Positions 1 to 11,914 of a stretch of 64,000 bases of DNA are shown here, piece by piece (within the stretch, counting starts at the first letter, position 1; each line of letters opens with the position of its first letter). The DNA comes from Blakeslea trispora (taxonomy: Eukaryota > Mucoromycota > Mucoromycetes > Mucorales > Choanephoraceae), in NCBI GenBank assembly GCA_025331445.1, contig JAIWNE010000075.1, forward strand, positions 1 to 64,000, given 5' to 3'. The notes under the pieces are model-generated. The model saw only the letters and a program-made list of their open reading frames with translations, was not told where the DNA came from and did not search any database. The position numbers and the translations under genes were made by a program.

Positions 1-3000
1 CACTGGAAAGGATTGTCGTTTTCAGAATCTTCAAAAGCTTGTTCAACAGATCCCTCTACAAGTTTAAGGCCACATCGTTCTGCCTGTCGGCTCCAGTTTT
101 GAACAAGCTCCTGGATAAGTTGAGCTGTACAACCTAACCAATTCAATTGAAAGTGATAGCAGTTATTGGGGTTGTGGATTGTGTCATAGTGCAATATAGC
201 AGTTTCACGACGATCGCTTTTTTTGTAAGGGTCTACATCGATAATCATCGATCGAGACATTTCAAAATCAATACGCTTTAAGGATGTGTTAGACTGAGTC
301 GTCGGTATTTGGTGTAGTACGTGATCATTATTTTCTTTCGTATTTGATTCACTACCGCCTAAATTCTTACGGTTGCCTGTTTTTGATGTTTTCTTTCTTT
401 CGACTGCAAAGTCATCATGAAGTGTATAAAAGTAATTTCCATCGATAAAGTTATGTCTTTTTGTTGCTGACAGGAATAGAGGTGGCTTTCTTTGCATAAG
501 AGAATTACCAAACTGTACTGCTTGCTCTCTGGTTGAGATGTCTTCAATCTGAGCAATGATCCAGTCAACAAATTCAGTGCCTGTAAAAATGTCTTTATAG
601 ATTCTAAAATGCCAGCGACGATCCATGATCTTGATACCATATTTAGGGTCCTGTAGGGCTAAAGCAATATCTTTTAACTTTGAATCTTTTGTCAGACTAG
701 GACCATTCATCATGGATGACAACATATTGTTAGACTTTGATTCACCCAACTGAACAGGTCTAACAGCATCACTGGCTACAAAAGCCGATGGATCCATGGT
801 AGTCAGCTTAATGCCTAAATCTGAGAACCCAATTTCTTTCTTCCGCTTTTTCTGCAACTCTTCACGCTCTTCAGGCGTTAACCATTTTGCCTTGCGAATG
901 TTTTGAATCCATACTTCAAATAGTGCAATTCGCTTCTCTTCTTCATCCAAATGATCTTGTAGAGAACTTGTCAAGATCGTATTGGTCGGAAGCGTTTCTC
1001 GAGGTATGACAATGATCCGAGCACGCCAAAATCGCAAGTTGTCAGTCAACTCTTCTTGATAACCAGCTACCAAATGATCAAGATAATTCCATGCATATAA
1101 TAAACTAGGGTAATTAAAAGAGATATTTTTTGGCCTGTAGGTAGGCATATTCTTTGGCCAGATAGCGCATTTGTAGTTCACTTTGTTAACATCAAACTGT
1201 ATCATTTGAACGTAGCGGCGCACTTCTACATTTTGACCGGACGAATCAAATGTCAATTGATGCACTTGGTGTCCCATCGATAGCCACCATACCATGTTTT
1301 TCCATTTCATTCGCTTTTCTTCTTGTGTTGCCTTGCCTACAGCAGGCATGTTATTCCCTCCAGTAGCTACTAACTTTGTACTGCCGCCAATAGCCATTGT
1401 CGTGGCTAAAGTGGTTGCTGCATTGTGATTGTTTGAGGGGCTTCCACTAGACCGTACCATAGTCGTTGTAGTATCTGTCTCTTTCCCAGAAACAGACGCA
1501 TTCGTATTTTCCTTACTATGTGCGTGATGAAAGCCTCCACCGAGAGCTGATATCAAGCTGTCGCCCTTGACTGCAGTTGCCTTGGAATACAACGAGCTGC
1601 CAGTATTGTCAACAATGATCTGGAATCCTTGTGCTAATCTTTGGCTTAGCATCTCGATCAAAAGATTTTCAGTCTTCTTATGTTCAGAAAGACTTCGATC
1701 GCCTGCTTGATAAAGATTGGCATCTTCACTAGCAGATACAGTGTACATATAATGATTGTATCTTCGAGCCAGCTCTTCATTGGAAGGAAAGTAATCTGTT
1801 GTCAGAGGCAAGCAAGCAGGAGTAGTCAATGATTTCCAAAACACAACAGGTCCTGCGTTTTCCTTTGCCTTTGGCAAGGCATGCTGCCACCGTCTAAGAT
1901 GACATGTAAATAGGTTTTGGTTATCCATTGGATTGCAAGGATTAATTAACATATGTCTATAAGGGTTGTTTCTATAAAAGTTATGCGATGGAGAAGAACG
2001 GTTGATATTGTTGATGCCTCCTGTGTTGCCACCACCAACACTCGTTCGCATCAAGTCGCTGTTTCCTGACTGCTTGTTGATAGATGTAAGGCTTCCAGAA
2101 ACTGTCCCTTGTCGGGGGGACTGGTTTGGACCCTTTTTGGTGAGATCGGTTCGACCTCCGATTCCTTTGTTGTTGATTGGCATTGGGTCAACTGTACTCG
2201 AGCTTGCAATTGCATAATCATCTTCTTCATTGTTCGTCTGGTTTACAATTTGAAGGCTCTGCTGCTTTGGTTGTGGTGGTGGCGGCTGTTGTTGCCGTTG
2301 CTGTTGTTGCTTTTGCTGTTGTTGTTGGTTATATGCTGTGATAGCTAACGAATGATGTCTGTTGCCTGTGTCCATACTATTCATTGTACCCCTACGTAAT
2401 GAGCGAAACCTAGGGTTTGCTTCGTTACTATTCAAAGTAGGTGATCCTTTGAAAGGATCCCATCCGCCTCTTTCATCTTTCCTAGAGGTGTTATTATCGA
2501 GAATGCCTTTTGTGTTCAATTGTTGAGATTGGGATAGGATAGAGGGAATTCGACGATGATCTCCTGGATGCCAAGTCTTGGTACAGAACAAATCAATAAG
2601 AAGAAAACAATTGTCTTATTTATATTCTTCTCATACACATAACTTACAGTATTCGATTTTTGCCTTGTGTTTTGCCATACATCGTTACTAGGATTGCTAT
2701 GAATCTCAGGACTATCTAAGGAGTTTTTCGTCGAATGAACCATCTTGCTCGACTTTGAAAATCCTTGCGCGACACCTGTAGAGACAGGACGTTTATTGAA
2801 TCGAGGCTCTATCGTTGACTTGAATATTGAGCTATCATGACTATCGTAATGACTAACAGATCTCTCAAATGGTTGGTCTTCCTTCTGATTATCATTTGAA
2901 TGGAAGAGAGAGAGATGTCGCATACTACTAGACATATTGGCGGATTTTGATAGATAGCGCTCGCTATTGCTTGTTTGAGAGCCAGACTTTTCGTCTTCAT

Positions 3001-5056
3001 GAGTGCCAGGCTTTTCATTCAGACTGTTGCTGCTTCTTTGTGACTTAATTGTCTTTCGCTTGTGTTGTAGATCTTTGCTAGGGTCTGAATCAACCATATA
3101 CGGAATATAGATACCCTGCAAGTCATGCTCCATAATGCCCATCATCTGAAGCTCATACATCTTGCATCTTGTCTTGTATTTATCCTGTTTCAAGAAGCGT
3201 CCTGTTTCATGATGATAGAAGCTACAGTCTATCCAATGAGGCACTGCATAATATTTTTCAGTTGGAGCGTCTTTAGAATCAAGATAGAGTGGATCAATAT
3301 AGCCTAGTTTCTGATTTGAACTTGTAAATATCGTTGTCTTTTCAGGTGAATTACCACCCAAGAATGGCTTTCGCTGAGGCATCAATGTGTCTGTAGATGC
3401 ATGGATGTCAGTTTCTCCAGTAAGCTTTGCATCCATATAGGCCATCAGAGGTGTAATATGGAGAGGTAAAGGAGAGAGGCAGACCAAGTCCATGGCAATA
3501 CCATTATCCGTCATTCGCTCATTCGTCAAACGTAGAAGCTTCTTGTTCACAGAGAATTTACCAACGCCAGGTGTGATCAGGATGATAGAAAGGCCGGTTC
3601 GCATCAAGTCTCTGTCAACATAGTGCTTATCAAATGGATTGAGCGCCAAGTTGATGGCCTCTAACACATTGCCATCATAAGCCGCAGAAATCTGACCGTT
3701 CACTACCTTACAGTCCCCTTCGGACCGCAATAGAACTTCGGGTTGAAAGTTAAGCTGCTCTTCTTTTAATGGGCCAATGATGCTCATCCAATCATCCGTT
3801 GTCTCCCAATCAGCCAACACTTTGTAGAAATCTTTGTAGTATCGACCATCACTTGCTTGGTTGATGAGTGGATCATCTGTATTGGACTCATAGTAGACGC
3901 GAGTGAATAACACAATCGACACAACATGATTTGTGCCTTCATCTTTCCATCGGCTAAACAAGTTTGGCAAGAAATTACTCACTGCCTTTTCGAAATATAG
4001 CTCACCATCCTCATCAAATTCCCACATCTCTTTTGACATTTGTATGAAAAGAAAGAATTTGGCAGAAGCTGATCTAAACACCATTTTTGTTGTTTCGGTC
4101 ACATAGCCTGAAGTAATCTGCTCATCATTCGAAAAAAGTCGCTTTACTGTGGCTTTGATAGATCCTACAAACAATATCTTCTTTTCGTGGTAAACACAGG
4201 TGCCCTTCAGGCTTTGCTGTAATCTCCACATATCACTTCGTCCGAGATATTGCTCCTTGAATGCAAGTTCGACATGATCTAATGCTACTTGCAATGGGTC
4301 AATCTAAATTATCCGAATGGATTAAAAACTCGGTGTTTCTCTCTCTCTCTCTTTTTTTTTTGTTCAACATTTACCAGTTCAACATAGACCTCTTGTCTGG
4401 ATCTTAAGCCAAATCGATCTGCGATATCTTTTGAGATTGAAAGCTGACAAAAAAAAATTAAGCAAAATCAATTGAAATGTTGCATTAAAGTATTTTACCT
4501 GAAGTTGCTGTTGTTTCGCTAGGCTTTCTTTATCAGCAGAATGCCCTTTCACAATGACAGAGTCCAGTTTGAGATGAAGAGGGTTTTCTTTTTGATCGCT
4601 TATAGAACTTGACTTTCGTCCTTGATCTGCAGAAGACTGAGTTTGGTTTTGTCTAGTCGATTGCTTGTGATCATTCTTTTTCGATTCTTGCTGATCAGAC
4701 TTTGGCTGCACATGCTGTGCTTGTTGTTGTGTTTGTTGTTGTTGTGCCTGTTGCTGTTGCTGTTGTCCTTGACTCTGTTGTTGTTGCTGTTGTGCTGATT
4801 GTTGCTGTTGTTGTTGCTGCCCCTGGCTCTGCTGCTGTTGTTGTACTGCTTGCCCTTGGCTTTGTTGTTGTTGTTGTTGCTGTTGTTGTTGTGAAGTGAT
4901 GCGCGGGCAATGAATCTGTAATAGTTGACCGTCTCGAAAGTTTGGAAACATCTCAGGGTTGACAATAGCATCATGATTGCAGTTTGTACTATGGTCATGT
5001 ATCCATAGGACAATTGGCTTTTGTGATAGCGGAAAGCCCCGAGATTTTGTGCTCAT
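1..5056 (-). CDS. IML1: Iml1/DEPDC5, GATOR1 subunit (3' end beyond window)
   Basis: Iml1/DEPDC5 is the GATOR1 subunit that acts on Gtr/Rag GTPases and restrains TORC1 at the vacuole or lysosome. Minus-strand exons 5056-4499, 4443-4375, 4303-2648 and 2576 to the window edge join in phase 0 through introns of 55, 71 and 71 nt. I chose the ATG at 5056; reading further upstream would need a non-ATG start, and a polypyrimidine tract plus 'ag' just before it suggests a 5' UTR intron. Visible family signatures are the N-terminal LWIHD, the block FRSASAKFFLFIQMS, the block WKSLTTPACLPLTTDYFP and a DEP domain (YKDIFTGTEFVDWII, about 640-420). Exon 1 encodes a long Gln-rich insert. About 1619 codons are visible, already near the usual family length, so only a short C-terminus is missing. 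Confidence 0.93.
4715..4893 (-). repeat. CAG/CAA tract encoding a Gln-rich insert in Iml1
   Basis: Near-continuous CAA/CAG codons, broken by Ser, Gly, Ala and Thr, within Iml1 exon 1 right after the conserved N-terminus. Mixed CAA and CAG codons mean it is not a pure trinucleotide repeat. Length is probably variable between strains (inference). Confidence 0.85.
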
Positions 5057-5710
5057 GGTAGCTGCAAAATAAAGAGAAAGTTTGAGCAAAAAAAAAAAAA
5101 AAATAGAAAAAACTGCCTGATTTTGCTTTGAAAAAGTCCTGCAACAAAATTGACAAGTTCCGCTTCAAAGATTGAGATGGCAAGGACGATATTTGGAGGG
5201 TGAATGTTTCATTTGCAAAAAAACGGGAGCCCAGATCTTTCATTACAATGAATGATAGTACCTTTGGCATAGAATGATATTCTCATCTCATACAAAGATA
5301 AACCCAAGACTAAACTCTGACACTTCAAAAGCAAAATAAAGCTTCAACGAGTTGCACTTCTCATTGTGCTTCCCAAAAGACTGCGATGTATAGTTTGTCG
5401 ACTCAAGAAAAAAGTTTGCGTAGACAATCTTCCTAACTATACAGTTCTATATCAGTGGTTTTGTTGGCATTTCTATGAGTCATGAAAAGTAGTAAAAGGG
5501 GGTACATTGTGAAGGATCTACAAGTCTTTACGTTATTTTCGCTTGCTTCAAGTAAAACATAAAAAAAGAAAAGATGACACTACCATTACAGTTGCTTTTT
5601 TTTTTTGGTTTGAGCTCTCAAGTTCATGCAAGTCTGTTAGTATAATCACTATCACTTTATTGGATATTCTATCAATTCATGTAAAGAAGTGAGCTATGAT
5701 TAGCCATACT
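5057..5710. other. Spacer between Iml1 and the syntaxin gene
   Basis: No coding signal on either strand. On the minus strand, a poly-T stretch followed by TTTTGCAG about 5 nt before the Iml1 ATG looks like the acceptor of a 5' UTR intron. The rest is AT-rich and should hold the Iml1 promoter and the 3' UTR-side of nothing on this strand other than Iml1 itself. Confidence 0.4.
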
Positions 5711-6706
5711 TTATGTCAAACGCTCAGACATGGCAAGTGACTCGGAAAACAAAGTGCTAAACACAATGACCATTATGACGAATAAGAGAACGACGAGCGA
5801 TACAAAGCCTATTAAGATATGATTTCGCCTTTCCCTTTGTTTCAAGATAGCTTCAAAGTCAATTGGACTGCCCACCACTGTTTGCTCCAACAGATTAAGG
5901 TTATCATCAATCACATAAACATGCTTGCCCTCCTTCAGGACAACAGGCCAACGACGTCGATACCTCTCAATCAGTAGATTTGTTTCGTTGCGCATTCGAG
6001 AGAGCATAGAGAAGGTACACGCTAACAGATTGAGATCTTGATGTATCTCTTGTACAGAATGCATGATGGCTTGCGCCCATGCATCGTCCTTTCGAATGCC
6101 ACGCTGCAACAACACTTGAACAAAAGTTGAAGGAGAATCATCTCCAGTAGATCGAACAGCTCTCTCGAGATCAAAAGGTGTAGCACGGGGATTGACTTTT
6201 TTAATTTGAGATTCAAACAGAACAGAAGTAAATCTCTGACTTTCGAGAACGATACTGATGTATTCTTCTAGTAAATCTTTAAAAGAGCGTAAAATTGATT
6301 TGAATTGTTGATTACGGAGATCCAGGTTGGACAATTTTGGCTTAGATGGCTCTATTCGGCTTAAGGCTCTATTTATATACTCGAGGCGCTCGGCTGCTTT
6401 GGCTGTCTGACTCTTGAGAAGGTTTCGACTTTCGTATGCTATATCGTTCTCTTCCATGGTATGCTCAAAGACTTGTTTTTGTGCCATTTGTATTTTCTGT
6501 ACATGGTGGCGACATTCATCCATATTGAATATCACATCCTTTGCAATGCTTTCAAAGTTTTTATATAGCTGAATATCCAATAGATTGTCTTTTCCAACAG
6601 ACCTTTGTCTGCTATTCGTAAATATTGTAGAAGCTGTTTCACTTGCATAATTTTCATCGGCAATGGTCGAGGTAAGGAATTGTTTTTCGCTGCGTAGATC
6701 TTCCAT
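5711..6706 (-). CDS. Divergent syntaxin-like t-SNARE with C-terminal anchor
   Basis: Intronless, 331 residues from the ATG at 6706 (the frame is open further upstream but only to a TTG). Residues about 130-225 follow the syntaxin pattern: a helical region containing LEEYISIVLESQRF, then PRATPFDLERAV, then QVLLQRGIRKDDAW and the start of a SNARE helix (SVQEIHQDLNLLACTFSML). A single membrane segment lies at about 297-320 with a short tail, as expected for a tail-anchored SNARE acting in vesicle fusion. Oddities: after the first half of the SNARE helix the sequence breaks (an insert around RRRWPVVLKEG), and I cannot place the usual central glutamine. It may be a non-fusogenic or regulatory paralogue. 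Family assignment is by pattern, not by search. Confidence 0.65.
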   Translation of the reverse strand: MEDLRSEKQFLTSTIADENYASETASTIFTNSRQRSVGKDNLLDIQLYKNFESIAKDVIFNMDECRHHVQKIQMAQKQVFEHTMEENDIAYESRNLLKSQTAKAAERLEYINRALSRIEPSKPKLSNLDLRNQQFKSILRSFKDLLEEYISIVLESQRFTSVLFESQIKKVNPRATPFDLERAVRSTGDDSPSTFVQVLLQRGIRKDDAWAQAIMHSVQEIHQDLNLLACTFSMLSRMRNETNLLIERYRRRWPVVLKEGKHVYVIDDNLNLLEQTVVGSPIDFEAILKQRERRNHILIGFVSLVVLLFVIMVIVFSTLFSESLAMSERLT

Positions 6707-7444
6707 CAGTAATGATATTTTATAAGAGGAGAGAGAGAGAAAAGAAGGCAAGGATGAATGCTTGGATTTATTATGCCCCTTTTTTATTTTATTTTAGGAA
6801 AATGGGCTTAGTTTGTTTATTTTGACAGACGTTTGAATGCTATGCGCTTTACATTTATGTAACCAAAGAATATGTTCCAATCGTTGCCAATTACCATCTA
6901 GTGAACAAAAAGAAGAAAAGAAGAGGGTTGGTAAAAGTACCTGATTACCCATTTTGAGAATTCAAAGTTAAAAATCCAAAAATTTGGCTACCAAATTGGG
7001 GGGGGGGGGGTTACAAGCTAAGGATTTATTCCAGAACAGAAAAAGAAGGTTTTCTTCTAAAAAAAAGGGGGGGGGGGGGCAATGCTTAACATTTGAGCCC
7101 TTGTCTTCCCTTTAAAATTCTTTGAACAATAAGCTCTTTATAAAATGATAGATAAAAAGTTGATTCTTTTTTTATTATTATTCAATATAAGCAAAAAACA
7201 GGTCAAGAAATTAGCCTTGACAATTTCAAGATTTAGAAAAAAAAACTCGGCAAAGTTTATATTCATGGCTTTGTCTTGGCTCTGATGCAAATAACAGTGG
7301 CTTCTTTTTGAATACTATTCTTTGATGACTTTTTTTTTTCTTGGATAAGCAAACTGAACTATGGTCGATATCTATTTTGTCTTTCCGCCATTTTGTCGTT
7401 ATTTTATAGGTTTGGGCTGTATGCTCTATAGGGGGGGGGGGTAT
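6707..7444. other. Spacer with two 13-base poly-G runs
   Basis: No coding signal. AT-rich, with uninterrupted G runs at 6998-7010 and 7067-7079, and an 11-G run at 7431-7441 just after the kinase stop codon (poly-C in the kinase 3' UTR). Confidence 0.5.
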
Positions 7445-10286
7445 TTACAGTATAATCTCAGGTTGGTTCCAGCCATTTATTTCAGTAATCCAATCAGATT
7501 CTATTTCGTATCTTTCGAGGCACTCCAATAGACATTTGATGCTTGATTCTAATCTATACACATCACCTGTTCAAGTGAATTTAGTAACAGGAGCTATTGA
7601 AAGGTAAATGAGAGGGAGGGGGGGAATGGTCTTACCTTGACTAAAGATGAAATGAACTCGAATTCTATGTTTTTCTGCTTGACTGATCTTAGTCATATGA
7701 CAAACAAAGCTGAGTGGCAATTCGTTCTCCATATTCATTAGACCACTCCAGACTACTTTTCCATGCGGATACATCCGCCCTGTGAGCTTGCCATTGAAAC
7801 ACTGTGATCATGTAAGAGATATTGCCTAATTGGGATGTTTTCATGACAAACTTACCTCTTCAAGTACTTGATGTAGTTTTCCAGCTGTTTCATATTCATG
7901 TTTAGCAAAACATTCAACTACCATTGTCTACTTTAAGCATAAGTAACGCGTTTTTTTTTTTTGTTATTTCTTCTTTTGACTTGCCTTTTCAGGGATTTTC
8001 TTTCTAAAGTAATTACATGTCTTGGACCACCACTTTTCTTGTTGTGGTTCGTCTTTAGAACACAGCCACCATGTACTCCTTGTCATCTTTTGTTCATGCA
8101 TTTTAAAGTGTGTCTCTATGTTGCTTTTCGTAATAAAGACATCAGCTGCAGATTTCGAGCCTTTGCTTTCTTCAGTTTGAGCCAGAACACCGTCATCTGG
8201 TATCCAGTGACGATGTGAAGATAGAAATGAATCGGGTAGCGTATGACTGATTTGCTGGATGATTGGACTTGTATTGTAAGATTCGCTGTCCTTCTTCTTT
8301 TCAGGCACCATGACAGTGGAAGAGGAGGAGAGAGGGTTGATGAAATTCTGAAAGGTGGTTGTACTCTTTGGTGTTGCAGGAAAATCTAGCGTTTTACAGT
8401 ATGACATGGTATCAACTGATGATTCATAAGGTGTAGATAAAATACACGAATCCAATTCGTCGTTAGTGTGGCGCGAATATCGAAGAGGAGGTGTCATTAG
8501 GACATCATCTGTTGCAACAGAAGACCTTCGTAAAGGTAAGCTTACGGAACCTAATTGTGATTGTTTATTCATTAGGTCTTTTTTTCCTGCCATGCTTAAC
8601 TTACTGTGATTCTCTACTGTTTGTTGCTCTAAGCGCATGGATCTTTCTTGCAATAATTTACATGTTAACTTTTGTACATTGCATCTAGAGAGTCATGGGG
8701 TGTCAAAAAATAGTAACATGAAAACAGATAATGTACCTACCCATAAGTAGACAAGCAGTTCAACAAGTCTTCTTCACTCTTTTCTCGCCAAAGCACCTTG
8801 AGAGTTTCCCAAATTCTGCCGTCTAAATCGAGTTTTCGTGCGATCATGGGGCTGACCAAATCAGGATTCTGAATGGTATCGAAACAGTCATGATGAGAAT
8901 AAGGTTGATTTAGGAATCTCAATTCAGTGCCTAGAAACGATTTATTTGTTAACCAAGGATGCTGAAGTATTTCAGCCATCTAAAAAAAAAAAATACATGG
9001 TGTAAATAAAATAGAAAATTTTGATGTGCGCATTTATGTTTTGCATACCGTCATTCTTTTTGTTGGATCAACAACAAGCATACGCTTTATCAGGTCTCTT
9101 GCATCAGCTGAAAGGTAGTCTGGTAAGCTTCTGTATCTCCCTGTTTTTATTTTCGAAAGTAACCTTGGCATATGCTCATCATTGAATGGCAAATGACCAG
9201 TCAGCATGGCATATAAGATGGCTCCACAAGACCATACATCTGTGGCAGTGCCATCATATATCTTGCCCTACAATTAGAAACTATGTCAATACATGAAAAT
9301 GGAATGTTTTGGCTTACACATACTCGCACAATTTCTGGACTTGCATAATGCGGAGAACTTGATAATAGGGTCAGAAAAAGAGAGAGAGGTTCTTGTAGTA
9401 AAGGGGTTTTTTTTTGTTTCTGACTTACCCACAGCTTGTTTTAAGTAATGTGTTTGGTGGTTGCATAATTGCCATGCCAAAATCTGCCACTTTGATATTC
9501 TTCTTTGCCTTGTCTAGTAAGATGTTTTCTGGTTTTAAATCACGATGACTAATATGGTTCGTATGACACCAATGCAATGCTGAAGTCAACTGGGCAAACA
9601 ATCGACGAGCTTCTGGCTCTGACAGCCGCCCTCTCAGGGCCAACATATGAAACAGCTCTCCGCCTTCCAAGTACTCCATGACAAAGTATACATAGGAGGC
9701 ATCTTGAAGTACTTGAATGAGGTTAATGAGATTTGGATGATGCAGTAATTGTAATATCGCAAGCTCTCTTTGAACTGATTTTACAGTAGTAGAGGAAGTT
9801 GTCAATTGGCTTCTTGAAATCATTTTAATTGCAACTTTTTCACCCGTTTGTTTATGAATCCCAAGTTTAACACGACCTTTTTTTTTTTTTTTGAAATATG
9901 TAATTAGAATTTACAATTCAGAGTTGAAAGGCAATGACTTTACGAGGAAAAAAAAAGGAGGGGGGAAAGTAAGGGGGGAAGAAGAGAGAGGGGGGGTGTT
10001 TGAGAGGAGAATGATAAAGTTTATTTCTACTTTGAGGAGAGAGAGAACTCAAGTATAGGGACAATCAAATAAGGCAAAAAAAATGATAAAAAAGAGGGGG
10101 GGATATAGAAATGCTAAGCTTACCCGAAGCACCACGTCCAATAGTTTTACATAACAAGTAATCGCCAATCTCTCTCTTCTTCTTGTAAACAACAGGCAAT
10201 GTTTGTGATCGCTTGTTGATATGTTTGTGTGTATCACTTTCTTTTTGGTGCAAATGTGGCTGTACTAAATAGTTGATAAATACCAT
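7445..10286 (-). CDS. Gin4/Cdr2/BRSK-type Ser/Thr kinase with KA1-like C-terminus
   Basis: Nine exons: 10286-10124, 9876-9429, 9357-9324, 9267-9049, 8979-8741, 8684-7985, 7927-7856, 7801-7636, 7566-7445; 720 residues, all junctions in frame. Kinase domain: GRGASGRVKLG (about 50-60), Lys72, catalytic HRD with Asp167, DFG at Asp186, ASPEIV, VWSCGAILY. A segment resembling the BRSK linker follows (EEDLLNCLSTYG), then a low-complexity middle. The last about 118 residues (MVVECFAKHEY ... HRIRVHFIFSQGDVYRL) match the spacing of the KA1-like domain ending BRSK/Gin4 kinases, which binds acidic lipids. Intron 7984-7928 is GC-AG (AG|GCAAGT); if it is retained, translation stops seven codons later (607 residues, no KA1). 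The family controls polarity and the G2/M transition. The alternative, a separate 118-aa gene starting 39 bp after the kinase stop, is less likely. Confidence 0.85.
7928..7984 (-). other. GC-AG intron before the kinase KA1-like domain
   Basis: 57-nt intron beginning GCAAGT after exon-final AG and ending in TAG. It keeps the frame across the junction (IPEK then TMVVECF). No GT donor nearby keeps the frame open. Confidence 0.6.
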
Positions 10287-11914
10287 AGTAATGGTTCAAA
10301 GAGAAAGAAAGGGAAAGAGAAAGAAAAAAGAGAGAGAGAGGAAAAAAACAAAGAAAATATGAAATCTAGTACATCTATTTATACATGACAAATTTGATGT
10401 TAGGGTGTTTTTTTAGGCTAACATGTACATACTAGCTTACTACTTATTTGAAATAGATATACATACATACGTACATATAAGAAATGCTTCTCTTACATTA
10501 AGAGAAGTGAGGCCTTCTTTTTTAAGGTATGCCCATCTTTCTTCTCTACACATTTGATCTTGTGCACTTCTTTATTGTCCTTTCATTCAATCCAAGATGG
10601 ATCTATATGTTTGACAGAGAACAGCTAATGATAAGTGATTAGCAAGGGAAAGACAAGTCAATTTGAAAATCTGTGTGCCTGTCCCTGATACATCTTTCTT
10701 TGGATGCGCCACAAAAGGAGATACTGATTTAGGGTTTATGAAGACGGATGAGTAAAGCTTCTGACTCAATGTTGCTTGTACTGATGGGGTTTCATATCAC
10801 TCTAATAAGAAGAAGACATTGTCTCTTTAGAAGTTGAATTCTAAAACTTATTACAAAATTAGCTGTATTGTGATGGTGGTGTCTTTTTCTATATTTGGTT
10901 TCCATGGCATCTAAAAAAGACTAGCTAATTTTGAAACAACCAAGGTTGAATAACAGAAAACATGATTGTCAGGAAAACCAATGACAACACACAAGGTCTT
11001 TGATTTATTCAGAAAAAGAGAGAGAGATCATTACCTGGAATCAAACACATCCGATCCAAGTGCCTTTTTTTTTTATTCCTGCATCTGTCTTACTTTCCCC
11101 TATTTTAATTCAGAGATAAAACGAGTAGCCTGATTGGTTTTTATCTTTGCATCTAAAATTAATATCGGGTACTTGTTAAGAGAGGACAACATTTACAGAA
11201 AAAAATACAACTAATTTTCTTCTTTTCTGCTTTTTGATCAACATATTCTTAATTCGAAATAACAAAATTTGAAATTTAAAAATAAAATTGATCTACACAA
11301 GAAAAATAAGCCTAAACAATAAAAGGGAAATCTGTCTATATACCAAACACATCAAGAACATTTATACATGCATAAAACACAAAAGAAGCATCAAAATTCA
11401 AATAATCTAAAGAGAGACTAAACTATGCATTGACGCAAGGCAGTCATTTAAGGGGGGGACTTATATTTAACAAATTCGACTTATTTTTAGCTAGATTTCT
11501 CAAATAGGTAAATCAAGACTCTTGTTTACAATAGAAAAAAAAAGGGTCTACATGCTGATATTGCTGATGTCATCCCCGCCTTGTTTGATTCAAACATATA
11601 TTTCAAAAGATACTCGAAAACAAATTAAACTGGTTTTTACAAACATACAACCAACATTGCACCCTTTCTTTTTTTTTTTGATCCTAAATTTGCTCGTTTG
11701 ATAACTTGGTCCGAGAGCCATTGTTCTCGAATCTTTTTTTTTACAGACAAGTTAAACTATATCTCACTATTTGAATGGGTGTAGCACAAGTAGGACAACC
11801 AAGTCAAGACTTATCAAACTTGAAAGTCATCAAGTTTGAATTCTGTCCACCAAGATGTATTCAAGAAACAGTTTTATATACAATAAAGAAAATTGCAAAT
11901 GTTGAGGGTATCAA
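10287..11914. other. Gene-free AT-rich spacer
   Basis: 1.6 kb between the kinase start and the ZIP transporter stop. Only short frames interrupted by stops; homopolymer and GA stretches. It should contain the kinase promoter. I see no RNA gene in it. Confidence 0.5.

Noticed and set aside
7445..7924. A separate 118-residue gene starting 39 bp after the kinase stop
   Set aside because: A GC-AG intron joins it in frame to the kinase, and its pattern matches the KA1-like end of BRSK/Gin4 kinases, which otherwise would be missing.
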